From Nemertoderma westbladi (taxonomy: Eukaryota > Xenacoelomorpha > Nemertodermatida > Nemertodermatidae), in contig JAUCBJ010006922.1 in the NCBI GenBank assembly GCA_032718475.1, positions 1-42,100 of the forward strand: a stretch of 42,100 nucleotides of DNA, read 5' to 3'. The position numbers and the translations under genes were made by a program. Numbering within the stretch: position 1 is the first letter of the stretch; the number at the start of each line of letters is the position of its first letter. This document shows positions 32,696 through 42,100 of the stretch, one piece after another. The notes under the pieces were generated by a model, which saw only the letters and a list, made by a program, of their open reading frames with translations, ran no database searches and was not told the origin of the DNA.

Positions 32696-33079
32696 GGTTA
32701 ATAAAGCATCTCCTAAAGAATGCGCTATTTACGAGATTCCATAGCCATCTAGTTGTGATTAGTATAAGTCATAACTCTGTTTTATACTTAAAGCGCCACG
32801 TCCTAAAGGAACTGTTAATATTTCCCCGAAAGTAAATATAGTTGTCGGAGATTATATAGTAGCGATCAATCGAATAATACAGTAGGTCTACACCGCAATA
32901 CTTCCTCCGGAACCCGAATCCAGTCTCCCACACCGTGGGTCATACGCCGCGCACGGACTGGCTTCGGCTGATGTAAATTCAGTACACCAGGTAATTGGTA
33001 AGGGCAAAAGTCGATTTATAATTAAAGGACATTTAAATTAGCAGGTTAAACTGCTAAAAGGTCTAAAAGCGCGAACAGT

Positions 33080-34042
33080 GTTCTCGAATATTTATTACGT
33101 AACTACTGTAGAGATCCCACTAACTATATACATAAACCAATATTTGTTATTGACTTTCGTTTTGGAGTTCGTCTTGCAGACACTAAAGTTGTAAATTTAC
33201 ATAATAATATACAAGCTATTTAAAATGATAAGCTTAACTATTTAACTATTTTAACTATTTAACTATTTAACTGATAAGCCGCTTTCTATACTGTCACGTG
33301 CTGCGCAACGTCCTCCCTCAAGTTTTATTGATTGTAATGAGTAAGTAGGCAATGGGTTAACTTCCTGGTTTAGTAAAATCTCCTATGTAATATTATAATC
33401 ATAACTGACTGCGGGGGCAGGCGAGGCATAGGCCTACATATTATTAAATCAGGTCACGGTAGGCTGATACAGTCTTACATACTGTGATGTAATATAATTA
33501 CAGTATAGTTTTGTACTGTTGATTAATATTACGTACGTAAATTTTTTAACTTACATAAAGACTATATTGCCGGGTGTTCGTGTGAACTTGTGAACAGAAG
33601 CAATGGAAATAATATTAGGTGAAAATAATGGTGTTCGTAAAGGGGAAGGCTCATACAGTATATCCTTAGTCCAGCAAACAGCATTAAAATTGCTACTGCT
33701 ATTGGACTGTCAGTTTATATGATTCATGCTTACGAGCTTACTTACAGTAGGCCCCTAGTGTGACCCGCCCTTTATTTACTTTATATTCGTATCACTATAG
33801 TATACTGTAGTGTGACGGCTTGAGTATGATTAATGTTAACCAATATTTTGTAATGTTTATACAGTACTGTACAATTATGCATTTATATAGATATAATATT
33901 TGATTTAAAAAGCTAAGCCTGTCTGCCTATTTCTACCGTATGGCGATAGATAATACTGTTATGTAGTCCGGCTTGTACTGTAGTACATATTATATGTAGT
34001 AACAATGTGTTGGCAAGCTGTATTTTTCGAGGTGCTTGTTAT
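33080..34042. other. No recognised gene
   Basis: Contains a short TTTAACTA tandem tract at about 33234-33270 and otherwise unassigned AT-rich DNA. Confidence 0.4.
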
Positions 34043-34168
34043 TATACATTTATTATAGGAAGGGATCTTGGGGTCTTAGCCTCGAATGATAAGTTTATTT
34101 TACCGAAAAGAACTTATCTTTTATTGGCGCAATTGTAGGACTAATCCCATCACATGCGTACTTTTTAA

Positions 34169-34351
34169 GGCCTAGTCCTGGCCTGGCCTAGTGGTTGTAG
34201 TCTCGGCTTCCACCTCGAGGTCCCAGGTTCGAATCCGACACCACGCTGATGAGACCCAGTAAGGTCGAAACGCGTACGTGGTTTGGAGAGATATGAGATA
34301 TTAATTTCAAGAAAAAAAATTACGCGATTCCTAAATTTGTACACTACCCGG
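34169..34351 (+). ncRNA. tRNA-derived SINE-like unit
   Basis: A pol III type 2 promoter is visible: A box TGGCCTAGTGG at 34184-34194 and B box GGTTCGAATCC at 34226-34236, 31 bases apart as in tRNA genes. The sequence does not fold into a complete tRNA cloverleaf with an acceptor stem, so it is a SINE head rather than a working tRNA. A hammerhead-like core follows directly. Confidence 0.7.
34241..34286 (+). ncRNA. Hammerhead-ribozyme-like motif
   Basis: The two conserved core boxes are present in order: CTGATGA (34246-34252) and GAAA (34267-34270). Between them stem II pairs GACC (34253-34256) with GGTC (34263-34266) around the loop CAGTAA. After GAAA, a minimal stem III (ACG with CGT, loop CGTA) spans 34270-34279. 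The next base, at the cleavage position, is G where A, C or T is needed, and stem I (CCAC with GTGG) overlaps stem III by its bases. The copy is therefore probably inactive. Short stem III hammerheads in tRNA-type SINEs are known from schistosomes (the Sm-alpha family). Confidence 0.6.
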
Positions 34352-34477
34352 TTAAAAAGTACGCATGTGATGGGATTAGTCCTACAATTGCGCCAATAAA
34401 AGATAAGTTCTTTTCGGTAAAATAAACTTATCATTCGAGGCTAAGACCCCAAGATCCCTTCCTATAATAAATGTATA

Positions 34478-36260
34478 TTATATGTAGGCCTAACTTACAG
34501 TATCAGTAAAGTTTTAGTCCGGCTTGTAGTACAAAGGCCTACTACTACAGTAAAGTGAACCGACAAACTGAACCAACACGCATGTGGGCGAGCCACGAAG
34601 TGAGCGAAGCCTTACCATAAGGTTGCCATTAACGAGTTGTCTGTCGTCGTCGTCTATCGTCGTCGTAAATTTTTGATCGCTAATAACTCGGTTATTCCGT
34701 GATGAAATTAAACGAAACTTGGTACGTATGTAGTCCGGCAAAAGTTTAGAAAGAATCGGATGCTTGGTAAAACTAAACGAACGAACGCAACGAGTTTACA
34801 GTGGATACGAGTATCCATCTGCCATAAATCAGCAGTTACTCTCACAGTTTTGAGACTTTGCATAGTTATAAAGGTCGTTAGTCTCCGTTTAGGAAAATTA
34901 TTTTAAGATAAAACAGGACGAGCGCAACGAGGCTAATGAAGGAGAAGAGTATTGTAAAACTAAAAATGTCATACTTAGCTTAAATAACCCTAGTTAGAAG
35001 TTTATAAATGACAGTTAAAGTGTCTAAGGGCAAACTGAAATGGATCTCTGTTTTTACAACTATTTTATCACAAACTGATAGCATCGCCTTCACTCATATA
35101 TATTTTGGGAAAGACGGTTTTCGTATATCTAATAGAGATTAGTATAATGTACTTTCTAATATAGGCTCTCCTGCTGCGCGAAGGCACCACAAACGTGCAT
35201 CACTTGTATACAGCCACATCAAATTTTTGGTTTCATTTTCCCACCAGTAGTAATGTATTTCGTTGGAAATTACGTTCATGGGCGCATATAAAGTAGGCCT
35301 ACTGTAGGATATTTTATCAGAGAAGATTATTCGTATAAGTGAAATAAACAAATTTGTAAACCACTGCCGCATTTATATTTCGCATTAATTATATTTGTCA
35401 ATAAAATAATTGCTTTTTCCAGTAAATTATTACATTGATTTTTCACTAAATTTTTTCTCACTAAAATATATACATATCATTATCACTCAAATGTATTTTT
35501 GTATCATAAAAATTAAAACTGTAACCTAGTGAATCTCGTTTATTGTTTTGGTTAGAATAATGTGCCACTGTATCCTGCTCTTTCGCTTATTTGGTTATAA
35601 TCTATAGATTTTAGTGATAAGTGGAAACAAATATTTTAGTGATTTTCGTGTGAAAATTTAGTGAACAAAGAATATTAAATGACTGTCTATATTATTTTTT
35701 TATAGCAATTGTAATGGGTACAATAGTATATTATACTGGTAAATAGTAGAATGATCTAGAATGACCTAGAATCGCCTAGATAATGATCCAGTTCCTAACA
35801 AGTGAGTGATCATATTTAAAACGATTTTCCTAATTTTTTGACCATGAAAATAAATAATAAAATAAATTGTCGACCCTAGGGGCGAGTGGTCTATCACCAA
35901 CAAAAAATCATGATCTACAAATCATTATTAAAATTATGTTTTATATCCTATAACGATATTCATTATATTCAAATGGTCATTTGGTTAAATAAATAGGAAT
36001 ATCGTTTTAATTTTGATCACTCACTCACTCAGTCATTGCCTACACGGTTTTATATCTAGGATGGATTCGTTACAGAAAGTAACCTGACGGTTCCTAACAT
36101 TACTGAAATCAAATTAATAGAATATGTACTTACTGTACTTATAGAATTAGCACGGTATGGCTATGCATTATTGTTATAGTTGAGTAGGCCTATAGGTCGA
36201 TACACCTCTGTATTATCTCATATTTTGCTCGCTATAGTTAAATATTTATCTTATTATAAC
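34478..36260. other. No recognised gene
   Basis: 34590-34960 has a GTCGTCGTC run and repeated CGAACGAACGCAACGAG-like motifs that look like a transposon fragment of unknown type. The remainder is AT-rich. A minus-strand frame at 35139-35372 has no recognisable domain. Confidence 0.4.
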
Positions 36261-36266
36261 TCAGTA

Positions 36267-37756
36267 TAGGTCGGTATTATCTCGTTACAGGTCGGTATTG
36301 TTCTTTATTAAGTCCCTACTGTATAGCTCATTCTATGTGATTCTTCTTGTTATAGCACGTTATAGGTCGGTATTGTTCTTTATTAAGTCCCTACTGTATA
36401 GCTCATTCTATGTGATTCTTCTTGTTATAGCACGTTATAGGTCGGTATTGTTCTTTATTAAGTCCCTACTGTATAGCTCATTCTATGTGATTCTTCTTGT
36501 TATAGCACGTTATAGGTCGGTATTGTTCTTTATTAAGTCCCTACTGTATAGCTCATTCTATGTGATTCTTCTTGTTATAGCACGTTATAGGTCGGTATTG
36601 TTCATTATTAAGTCCCTATAGCTCATTCAATGTGATTCTTCTTGTTATAGCTCGTTATAGGTCGGTATTGTTCTTTATTAAGTCCCTACTGTATAGCTCA
36701 TTCTATGTGATTCTTCTTGTTATAGCACGTTATAGGTCGGTATTGTTCATTATTAAGTCCCTATAGCTCATTCAATGTGATTCTTCTAGTTATAGCTCGT
36801 TATAGTTCGGTATTGTTCTTTATTAAGTTCCTATAGCTCATTCAATGTGATTCTTCTAGTTATAGCTCGTTATAGTTCGGTATTGTTCTTTATTAAGTTC
36901 CTATAGCTCATTCAATGTGATTCTTCTTGTTATAGCACGTTATAGGTCGGTATTGTTCTTTATTAAGTCCCTATAGCTCATTCAATGTGATTCTTCTAGT
37001 TATAGCTCGTTATAGTTCGGTATTGTTCTTTATTAAGTTCCTATAGCTCATTCAATGTGATTCTTCTTGTTATAGCACGTTATAGGTCGGTATTGTTCTT
37101 TATTAAGTCCCTATAGCTCATTCAATGTGGTTATTCTTGTTATAGCTCGTTATAGTTCGGTATTGTTCTTTATTAAGTTCCTATAGCTCATTCAATGTGA
37201 TTCTTCTTGTTATAGCACGTTATAGGTCGGTATTGTTCTTTATTAAGTCCCTACTGTATAGCTCATTCAATGTGATTCTTCTTGTTATAGCACGTTATAG
37301 GTCGGTATTGTTCTTTATTAAGTCCCTATAGCTCATTCAATGTGATTCTTCTAGTTATAGCTCGTTATAGTTCGGTATTGTTCTTTATTAAGTTCCTATA
37401 GCTCATTCAATGTGATTCTTCTTGTTATAGCACGTTATAGGTCGGTATTGTTCTTTATTAAGTCCCTACTGTATAGCTCATTCTATGTGATTCTTCTTGT
37501 TATAGCACGTTATAGATCGGTATTGTTCTTTATTAAGTCCCTACTGTATAGCTCATTCTATGTGATTCTTCTTGTTATAGCACGTTATAGGTCGGTATTG
37601 TTCTTTATTAAGTCCCTACTGTATAGCTCATTCTATGTGATTCTTCTTGTTATAGCACGTTATAGGTCGGTATTGTTCTTTATTAAGTCCCTACTGTATA
37701 GCTCATTCTATGTGATTCTTCTTGTTATAGCGCGGTATAGGTCGGTATTGCTTTTT
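36267..37756. repeat. Satellite array of 75-bp and 70-bp units, about 20 copies
   Basis: Units contain GGTCGGTATTGTTCTTTATT, then CCCTACTGTATAGCTC and TGTGATTCTTCTTGTTATAG. A 75-bp type (with CTGTA) forms homogeneous blocks at both ends. Shorter units of about 70 bp (lacking it, with CATTCAATG and GTTCGG) alternate in the middle. Since 75 is 25 codons, an artificial repeated frame runs through. A short run of AGGTCATTCT-like 11-mers follows at 37785-37830. Confidence 0.95.
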
Positions 37757-37907
37757 ATCATCTCCTCATAGCTCATTCTAGGTGATTCTTAGGTCATTCT
37801 AGGTCATTCTAGATCATTCTAGCTCATTCTACTTTTTAGCATGTGTACCTTAATGGTAAGATTAATTGAGCAGTGGTCCTAAGTTATTAACTGTAATTAA
37901 ATTATTG

Positions 37908-38121
37908 ATGGATATTTCAATATTGTATTGTTTAGTGGGGCGAGGTACCGTAGTATTGGCAGATTCAATACGAGAATGGGATGATTATAAGGAAGACGTC
38001 ATCATAAATTACCGAGCTAACGCATCTAAGATTTTACCAAGCCTTCCTAAAGGAGCTGACAAGAGAAACACACAAACAAACAAATGTGATTCCTTGTTAT
38101 ACCATATATTGGTAGACAATG
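37908..38121 (+). CDS. Longin-domain R-SNARE (VAMP7-like), coding exon 1
   Basis: R-SNAREs of the longin type drive fusion of vesicles with lysosomes, endosomes or the plasma membrane. This exon encodes 71 residues plus one base from the initiator ATG. The start MDISILYCLVGRGTVVLA matches the first strand and turn of a longin domain, and LLYHILVDNG the strand before the domain's central hairpin. The exon ends ATG|GTAGGT at 38121/38122. Joined in phase 1 to the exon at 41262 it reads on smoothly into VVYMC, as in VAMP7-type longins. Without splicing the frame stops at 38163. The insert between the early strands is longer and more charged than usual. Ykt6 or Sec22 are alternatives but fit less well. 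The satellite array ends about 150 bases upstream. Confidence 0.75.
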
Positions 38122-39068
38122 GTAGGTCAATACATTTAGTAGATACAGTATATTCTGTATATTGAAAACTACGTATATACTGTAGGCCTATTCGTATTAT
38201 TTTATAACGAAATTGCAACTTTATATTAGGAGCGCATGCTGAGTAGTTTACTTTTTTTTTTATATATAAATTGTTATTCTATGTTTTAGTGTACCGGTAA
38301 TTTTAAGGGCGATGTTCCATGGGGTTGGGGATGGGTGGGGGGTGATTTGAGATGCGCAGTTAAACAGTTGGCCCGGCTATTGTTCTTCTTCGCCATAATA
38401 AACTAATTCATCAGTTGTTGCATCATGCAACATGTATTACATCCAGAATCTTTGAAATGGTCCAAAATTGCTTTGTTAACCTAGATAAACATTATTATCT
38501 TTGAACACCATTTGGCTTATATGGTTGGTACTCTTATTTTAATAAAGAAACTCCAATTTAATTTAAAAAACGGCAACTTAAACAATTTAACAATTTTAAT
38601 ATTCGTGTGCTATTGCCTTTTAATATGGATTGATATTATAATTTGTGCAATAATTTAATTAATTTTCACCTGAAGTCCTGAACTAAATAAATAAATAAAA
38701 AAATAATAAATAAAATAATAGGCCTGCTACTATTTTTGCCCGATGACAACCCAACATGCCATTAGACATTCTGCCTGTTATTATTATTAACGCTCAAATA
38801 TAATAAAATATAATAATTTGACGAGGAAAACAAGTAGTGCGTTTAGAGTTAATTTATTAAAGTCGCTTGGTTTATCAGAGCTCAGAATCTCCTTCACGTA
38901 TGAGTGTGAGGACCGGATACGGCATGTTATTTGTTGTCGTGTAGGTGTAGCAACCCACAACCGGCTGTCCTGCAGAAAGAACAAACATTGGTTTTTCTTA
39001 CTAAAAAATTGGCAATACTAGGCCTACTCTCGTAACAAGTTCCATTCAAGGGATATACTGGGATCTAG

Positions 39069-40340
39069 GACACTCCCCCCCCCCCCCCCCCCCCGGACAC
39101 TTCCCCTGCGGACACTTCCCCCCCGCCCAAGTAGGACACTTCCCCCCCGGACACTTCCCCCCGGACACTTCCCCCCCGGACACTTGCCCCCCGGACACTT
39201 CCCCCCCAGTTAAACTGTTAAAATTAATCTGGGTGCATCAAAGCAATAAACAAAAGTTAAAGATGGTTACAGGACAAGTTGTATCTAGACAAGTTTTTTC
39301 AAAATTATAAAAGAAACATTTTTATAGTCAAATTCTGTTTGTTTTTCTTTTAATTCCTTTAATTCTTTTAATTTCTTTTAATTGGGGGCTGCCACCCCCA
39401 AACCCCCGCTTCTTTTGTTGGGGGCTACCGCCCCCAAACGCCCGCTTCTTTTCTTGGGGGCTGCCGCCCCCAAACCCCCGCTTCTTTTCTTGGGGGCTGC
39501 CGCCCCCAAACCCCCGCTTCTTTTCTTGGAGGTTATCGCCCCCAGACCCCGGCATTTCCCTGAGTGCCCGTGGTGAAAGACTTAAGACCATTTTGAAATA
39601 ATTAATTCATGTTTGTATCATCAGATAATAAATTGACTAAGCCTAAAGTAGGAGCTGTATTGAATGTTAACCAATTTAATATATAAATTACTACAATATT
39701 ATATAATTCAACAAAATCCTATTAAAAATATTGCAAGTAACCATGAAATTTAATATGTAGTGTGTATAATATCTATATAGTATGTATAGTAGTAATATAT
39801 ATATCAATATGTAATGCTGAACACAGAATACAGGTCGACGCATGTCGATTTTACCCTGGAGAGGTATAATTTTGATTGCAACAATAATATTCATCCCCAT
39901 CTGCTACAATTTGAAGAAGACTATTACATAATAATACCTATAATTAAAACAATTAATTATTATAATTCTATAGTTAATAAAAACAGTATATCATTCCGGG
40001 GATGGAATTTATAGATGGATTTTATATATAATTAATTGTTTAAAGATTAGCAAACAATACGATGTAATTGCATTGATAAAACCCATAAATAAAACTTGGA
40101 TATAAAATGTAAAATCGGGATGCAAAAGATCACTTTCTGAGCTACGAAAGGAAAATTGGATACAACTTATCTGGATACAAGCGATCCGTTTACCTTACAA
40201 AATGAAAAATACGAATGTGCGAAGTTAAGAACAGTCGGGGGGGAAGTGTCCGCGTGGGGGAAGTGTCCGGGGGGGAAGTGTCCGGGGGGGAAGTGTCCTA
40301 CTTGAGCGGGGGGGAACTGTCCGGGGGGGAAGTGTCCGAA
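39069..40340. mobile_element. C-rich foldback-like element in the intron
   Basis: The left end (39069-39205) is an array of GGACACTTCCCCCC units. The right end (about 40236-40340) is an array of the complement, GGGGGGAAGTGTCC. CAAGTAGGACACTTCCCCC on the left mirrors GGGGGAAGTGTCCTACTTGA on the right, so the whole is an inverted repeat of short tandem units, like Drosophila FB elements in outline. The left end includes a 20-base poly-C run (39075-39094). No coding region was found inside. Confidence 0.65.
39384..39545. repeat. 38-bp tandem repeat, four to five copies, each a hairpin
   Basis: The unit reads CTTGGGGGCTGCCGCCCCCAA followed by ACCCCCGCTTCTTTT. GGGGGC pairs with GCCCCC inside every unit, so the array can form a row of hairpins. 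Frames on both strands stay open through it; no gene is implied. Confidence 0.85.
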
Positions 40341-40584
40341 CACCATATACTGTACTAACTTATTGCAGAGGATTCCAAATCTTAGACAGTTTGTAAGGGC
40401 CACTAACCTTTCCTAACCTTTAAATCTTGAGATGAGCTTTAGACCAATAAGCCAAGGTCGCCCAGATAGCCAGATGTATGAGGATCAACCCCAACACAAC
40501 AATGAATAATACAGTACAAGTTCATAGTGGAAATACATAGGGGTCGATAAAACTAATTGAGTACCGGTCGGTACCTTCTTATTA

Positions 40585-40610
40585 AAGTTGGGACTCTTAA
40601 GTCCCAACTT
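40585..40610. repeat. Short perfect hairpin
   Basis: AAGTTGGGACT and AGTCCCAACTT pair perfectly across the loop CTTA. Confidence 0.8.
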
Positions 40611-41261
40611 ATCAACTATTAACTAACAACTGACTACTTATCTTCTCTGCAGTAATGTACTGTATAGGCATACAGCATGTTCTGAGGTATAGTAAACTAC
40701 GCTATACTACAGTATTAGTTGAGGACAACCTTTTGCTCTCGCAATCTTATTTACAATTATTGAAAGAAAGACAATAATTTTTCGCCGGCCTTCTGAAGGA
40801 CACGGGACTGGAGTAGGCCTACATCGGCGATGTTGGACAATACACTAATACAGTATATGGCTGTGACAGACACATGACAGTGATTTCGTGTGGCCTTGGC
40901 CTTGCTGATGGTTCTATGTGTGTCGGCATCCCATCATATTGCGGTTGATCATTTCATGTTTAAATTTCAATCGATTTATTTTACTTTTTCACGATCTACA
41001 GTGCAGTGTAATTAATTAGTCTTCTGCACTGAGACCAAATTGACTGTTATCAAGGCTGATAGGGAGTTTCGACGGAATCAACATTGGGAAAATCGACGCT
41101 TATTACTCTGAAAAATATACTGTAACTCTATTCTACTGTATTTACTGTTTAAAAATAAATCTGACACTGCAAGCCGCTCCCATTGCATTCACAAGTTCAT
41201 TGTGACTGTTTGCTAGCAAAATGAAAAGGTCTATTAATATTAATTTACTGATCATTTTCAG

Positions 41262-41437
41262 GAGTGGTATACATGTGCACTTGTAAAGCAGCAGTTGGCT
41301 ACAATACGCCATATAAATTCCTTGATTGGGTCTGCACTCGGTTTACTGGATGCAGCTTATACGTGCGTTCTCCAACAGCAAGAAATATGGAGTTCCAGAG
41401 AGAATTCAATCCAGTAATTATAGATCTTATAGAACAG
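41262..41437 (+). CDS. VAMP7-like gene, coding exon 2
   Basis: The exon begins after TTTTCAG and ends GAACAG|GTAGGC. Two bases complete the codon begun in exon 1, and 58 codons follow, ending in phase 0. The product continues the longin domain: VVYMC, then a helix YKFLDWVCTRF matching the F-FL-IK-RF helix of VAMP7, and ends MEFQREFNPVIIDLIEQ, matching the last longin helix. The SNARE motif and the membrane anchor would be in exons beyond the window. The donor overlaps one of the TAGGCCTA palindromes (41439-41446). Confidence 0.75.
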
Positions 41438-41446
41438 GTAGGCCTA

Positions 41447-42100
41447 TCATGTGTGTCTACAACACAATGCAATTACATTTTCGGTTTAAATTGAAGTTGA
41501 AGTTTTTTATTAACATCGTACATAACAATAACATAAACAGTATATTAATAACGGTATATGGAAATTATATGTTTTAAAAATAATGCAACCAACATAATAT
41601 TGAATTATAGTACAGTACAATGTTAGGGATAGCCCCATGAGGTTATACCTCGTTTCCATGGAGGTCCCTTTAAATTAAACTGAATTAAACAGAAATTACG
41701 TGCAATAATTGTTTAACATGCAACTAAATAAAACATGATAGACCGTAGTACAGTACCTACGTAATTAAAAAAATATAACAGCAATTCGAAATATGGAAAA
41801 TACTAGAAAATTACGTTATAGATATAGCAATATTTATGATGTTCCGACTGACACAAAGAAATAAATAGTGAAGACATAGTATGTAATTTAAAAAAATAAA
41901 AAATAAAGTTCTGGTGCAGATAGAAATATAACAGAACAAATAAATAAAATATGGTAGACCGTAGTTCAGTTAGAAATTTAAAAATATAACAGAAAGAATT
42001 TAAAAATAAAGCAGCAAATATGTCATAAAATCGAGATATGTAAAAGATAAACAAAGCAATAAATATAGCAATAGTTATGAAGTACAGAGATACACACACA
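41447..42100. other. Start of intron 2, no further exon seen
   Basis: AT-rich DNA with imperfect repeats containing AACAGAA and ATAGACCGTAGT. No frame matches the next expected part, a SNARE motif. Confidence 0.5.

Larger units (their letters stand above)
30904..33077. mobile_element. Full foldback element with ~1-kb inverted arms
   Basis: The left arm (30904 to about 31880) and the right arm (32067-33077) are inverted relatives, by eye about 75-80% identical. They begin TGTTCGCGCTTTTAGACC and end, as complement, GCGCGAACA. The centre (31912-32066) holds the roughly 40-bp repeats. Both arms keep a TATA box preceded by 10-bp-spaced repeats, facing inward. No coding region and no clear target duplication were seen. 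Left and right arms differ far more than the left arm differs from the half copy at 19579, so distinct left and right ends appear to be a stable property of the family. Confidence 0.8.
34043..34477. mobile_element. Perfect 126-bp inverted repeat enclosing a SINE
   Basis: 34043-34168 is the exact reverse complement of 34352-34477 (coordinates sum to 68520). The 183-base spacer contains the tRNA-like and ribozyme-like sequences. Perfect arms imply a very recent inverted duplication or gene conversion, or an artefact of assembly at a hairpin. Confidence 0.9.
38122..41261 (+). other. Intron 1 of the VAMP7-like gene (3140 bases)
   Basis: The donor GTAGGT and the acceptor TTTTCAG give phase-compatible joining. 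The intron contains the C-rich foldback-like element, AT-rich DNA and a small hairpin at 40585. I found no further exon candidate inside. Confidence 0.7.

Noticed and set aside
34175-34250. Functional tRNA gene
   Set aside because: A and B boxes are good, but no acceptor stem or anticodon arm closes; it is a SINE head.
35139-35372. Minus-strand ORF of 77 codons rich in Trp and Tyr
   Set aside because: A transposase fragment was considered, but no catalytic motif or neighbouring domain supports it.
36298-37771. Hydrophobic repeat proteins of 107 and 119 codons
   Set aside because: They are created by the 75-bp satellite unit, which is a multiple of three; there is no start, domain or splice context.
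39328-39591. Gly-rich and Pro/Leu-rich ORFs on the two strands
   Set aside because: Both are translations of the 38-bp hairpin repeat.

Overview
This is a repeat-rich, AT-rich piece of a metazoan nuclear genome. The evidence is two coding exons joined by a GT-AG intron in matching phase, LTR and non-LTR retrotransposons, MITEs, a tRNA-derived SINE and large tandem arrays. The palindromic 8-mer TAGGCCTA occurs 15 times. The element mix would suit a marine invertebrate, but the sequence alone does not fix the taxon. Most of the window is mobile or repetitive DNA.

Layout. 1-8.3 kb: AT-rich inverted-repeat elements carrying the palindrome TTCTAGAA. They are interrupted by a nearly complete but disabled Ty3/gypsy retrotransposon (1720-6214, two 159-bp LTRs differing at two sites) and followed by a hairpin-rich stretch and a Harbinger-like MITE (8046-8242). 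9-10.5 kb: a decayed minus-strand LINE. 11.2-11.9 kb: an intact 244-codon ORF for a Cys-rich, probably secreted and GPI-anchored protein of unknown function. 13.5-14.7 kb: a foldback element. 15.0-16.6 kb: a second LINE fragment with an open frame, lying between the arms of another inverted repeat. 17.1-17.9 kb: a minisatellite of about 28 units of 31 bp. 19.0 kb: a perfect 33-bp-arm palindrome.

19.5-33.1 kb is the most unusual part. A foldback family with roughly 1-kb arms is present as a full copy (30904-33077) and as a 99%-identical half copy (19579-20740). Both arms carry an inward-facing promoter-like module. Next to the half copy lies a compact minus-strand cluster of ORFs (20805-22357) with overlapping or 8-nt-spaced genes, virus-like in layout and not recognised. 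Then comes a BEL/Pao-type gag-protease reading frame (24065-28984, minus). Its reverse transcriptase and integrase cores are missing although the frame is kept, and six in-frame stops interrupt it without any frameshift.

34.0-34.5 kb: a perfect 126-bp inverted repeat enclosing a tRNA-like SINE with a hammerhead-ribozyme-like core. 36.3-37.8 kb: a 70/75-bp satellite array ending about 150 bp before the only clear host gene, a longin-domain (VAMP7-like) R-SNARE gene. Its first two coding exons are 37908-38121 and 41262-41437, and it continues beyond the window. Its first intron holds a C-rich foldback-like element (39069-40340).

The host gene is independent of the surrounding elements. The other reading frames are transposon remnants, orphan ORFs, or frames that happen to be open inside tandem repeats.
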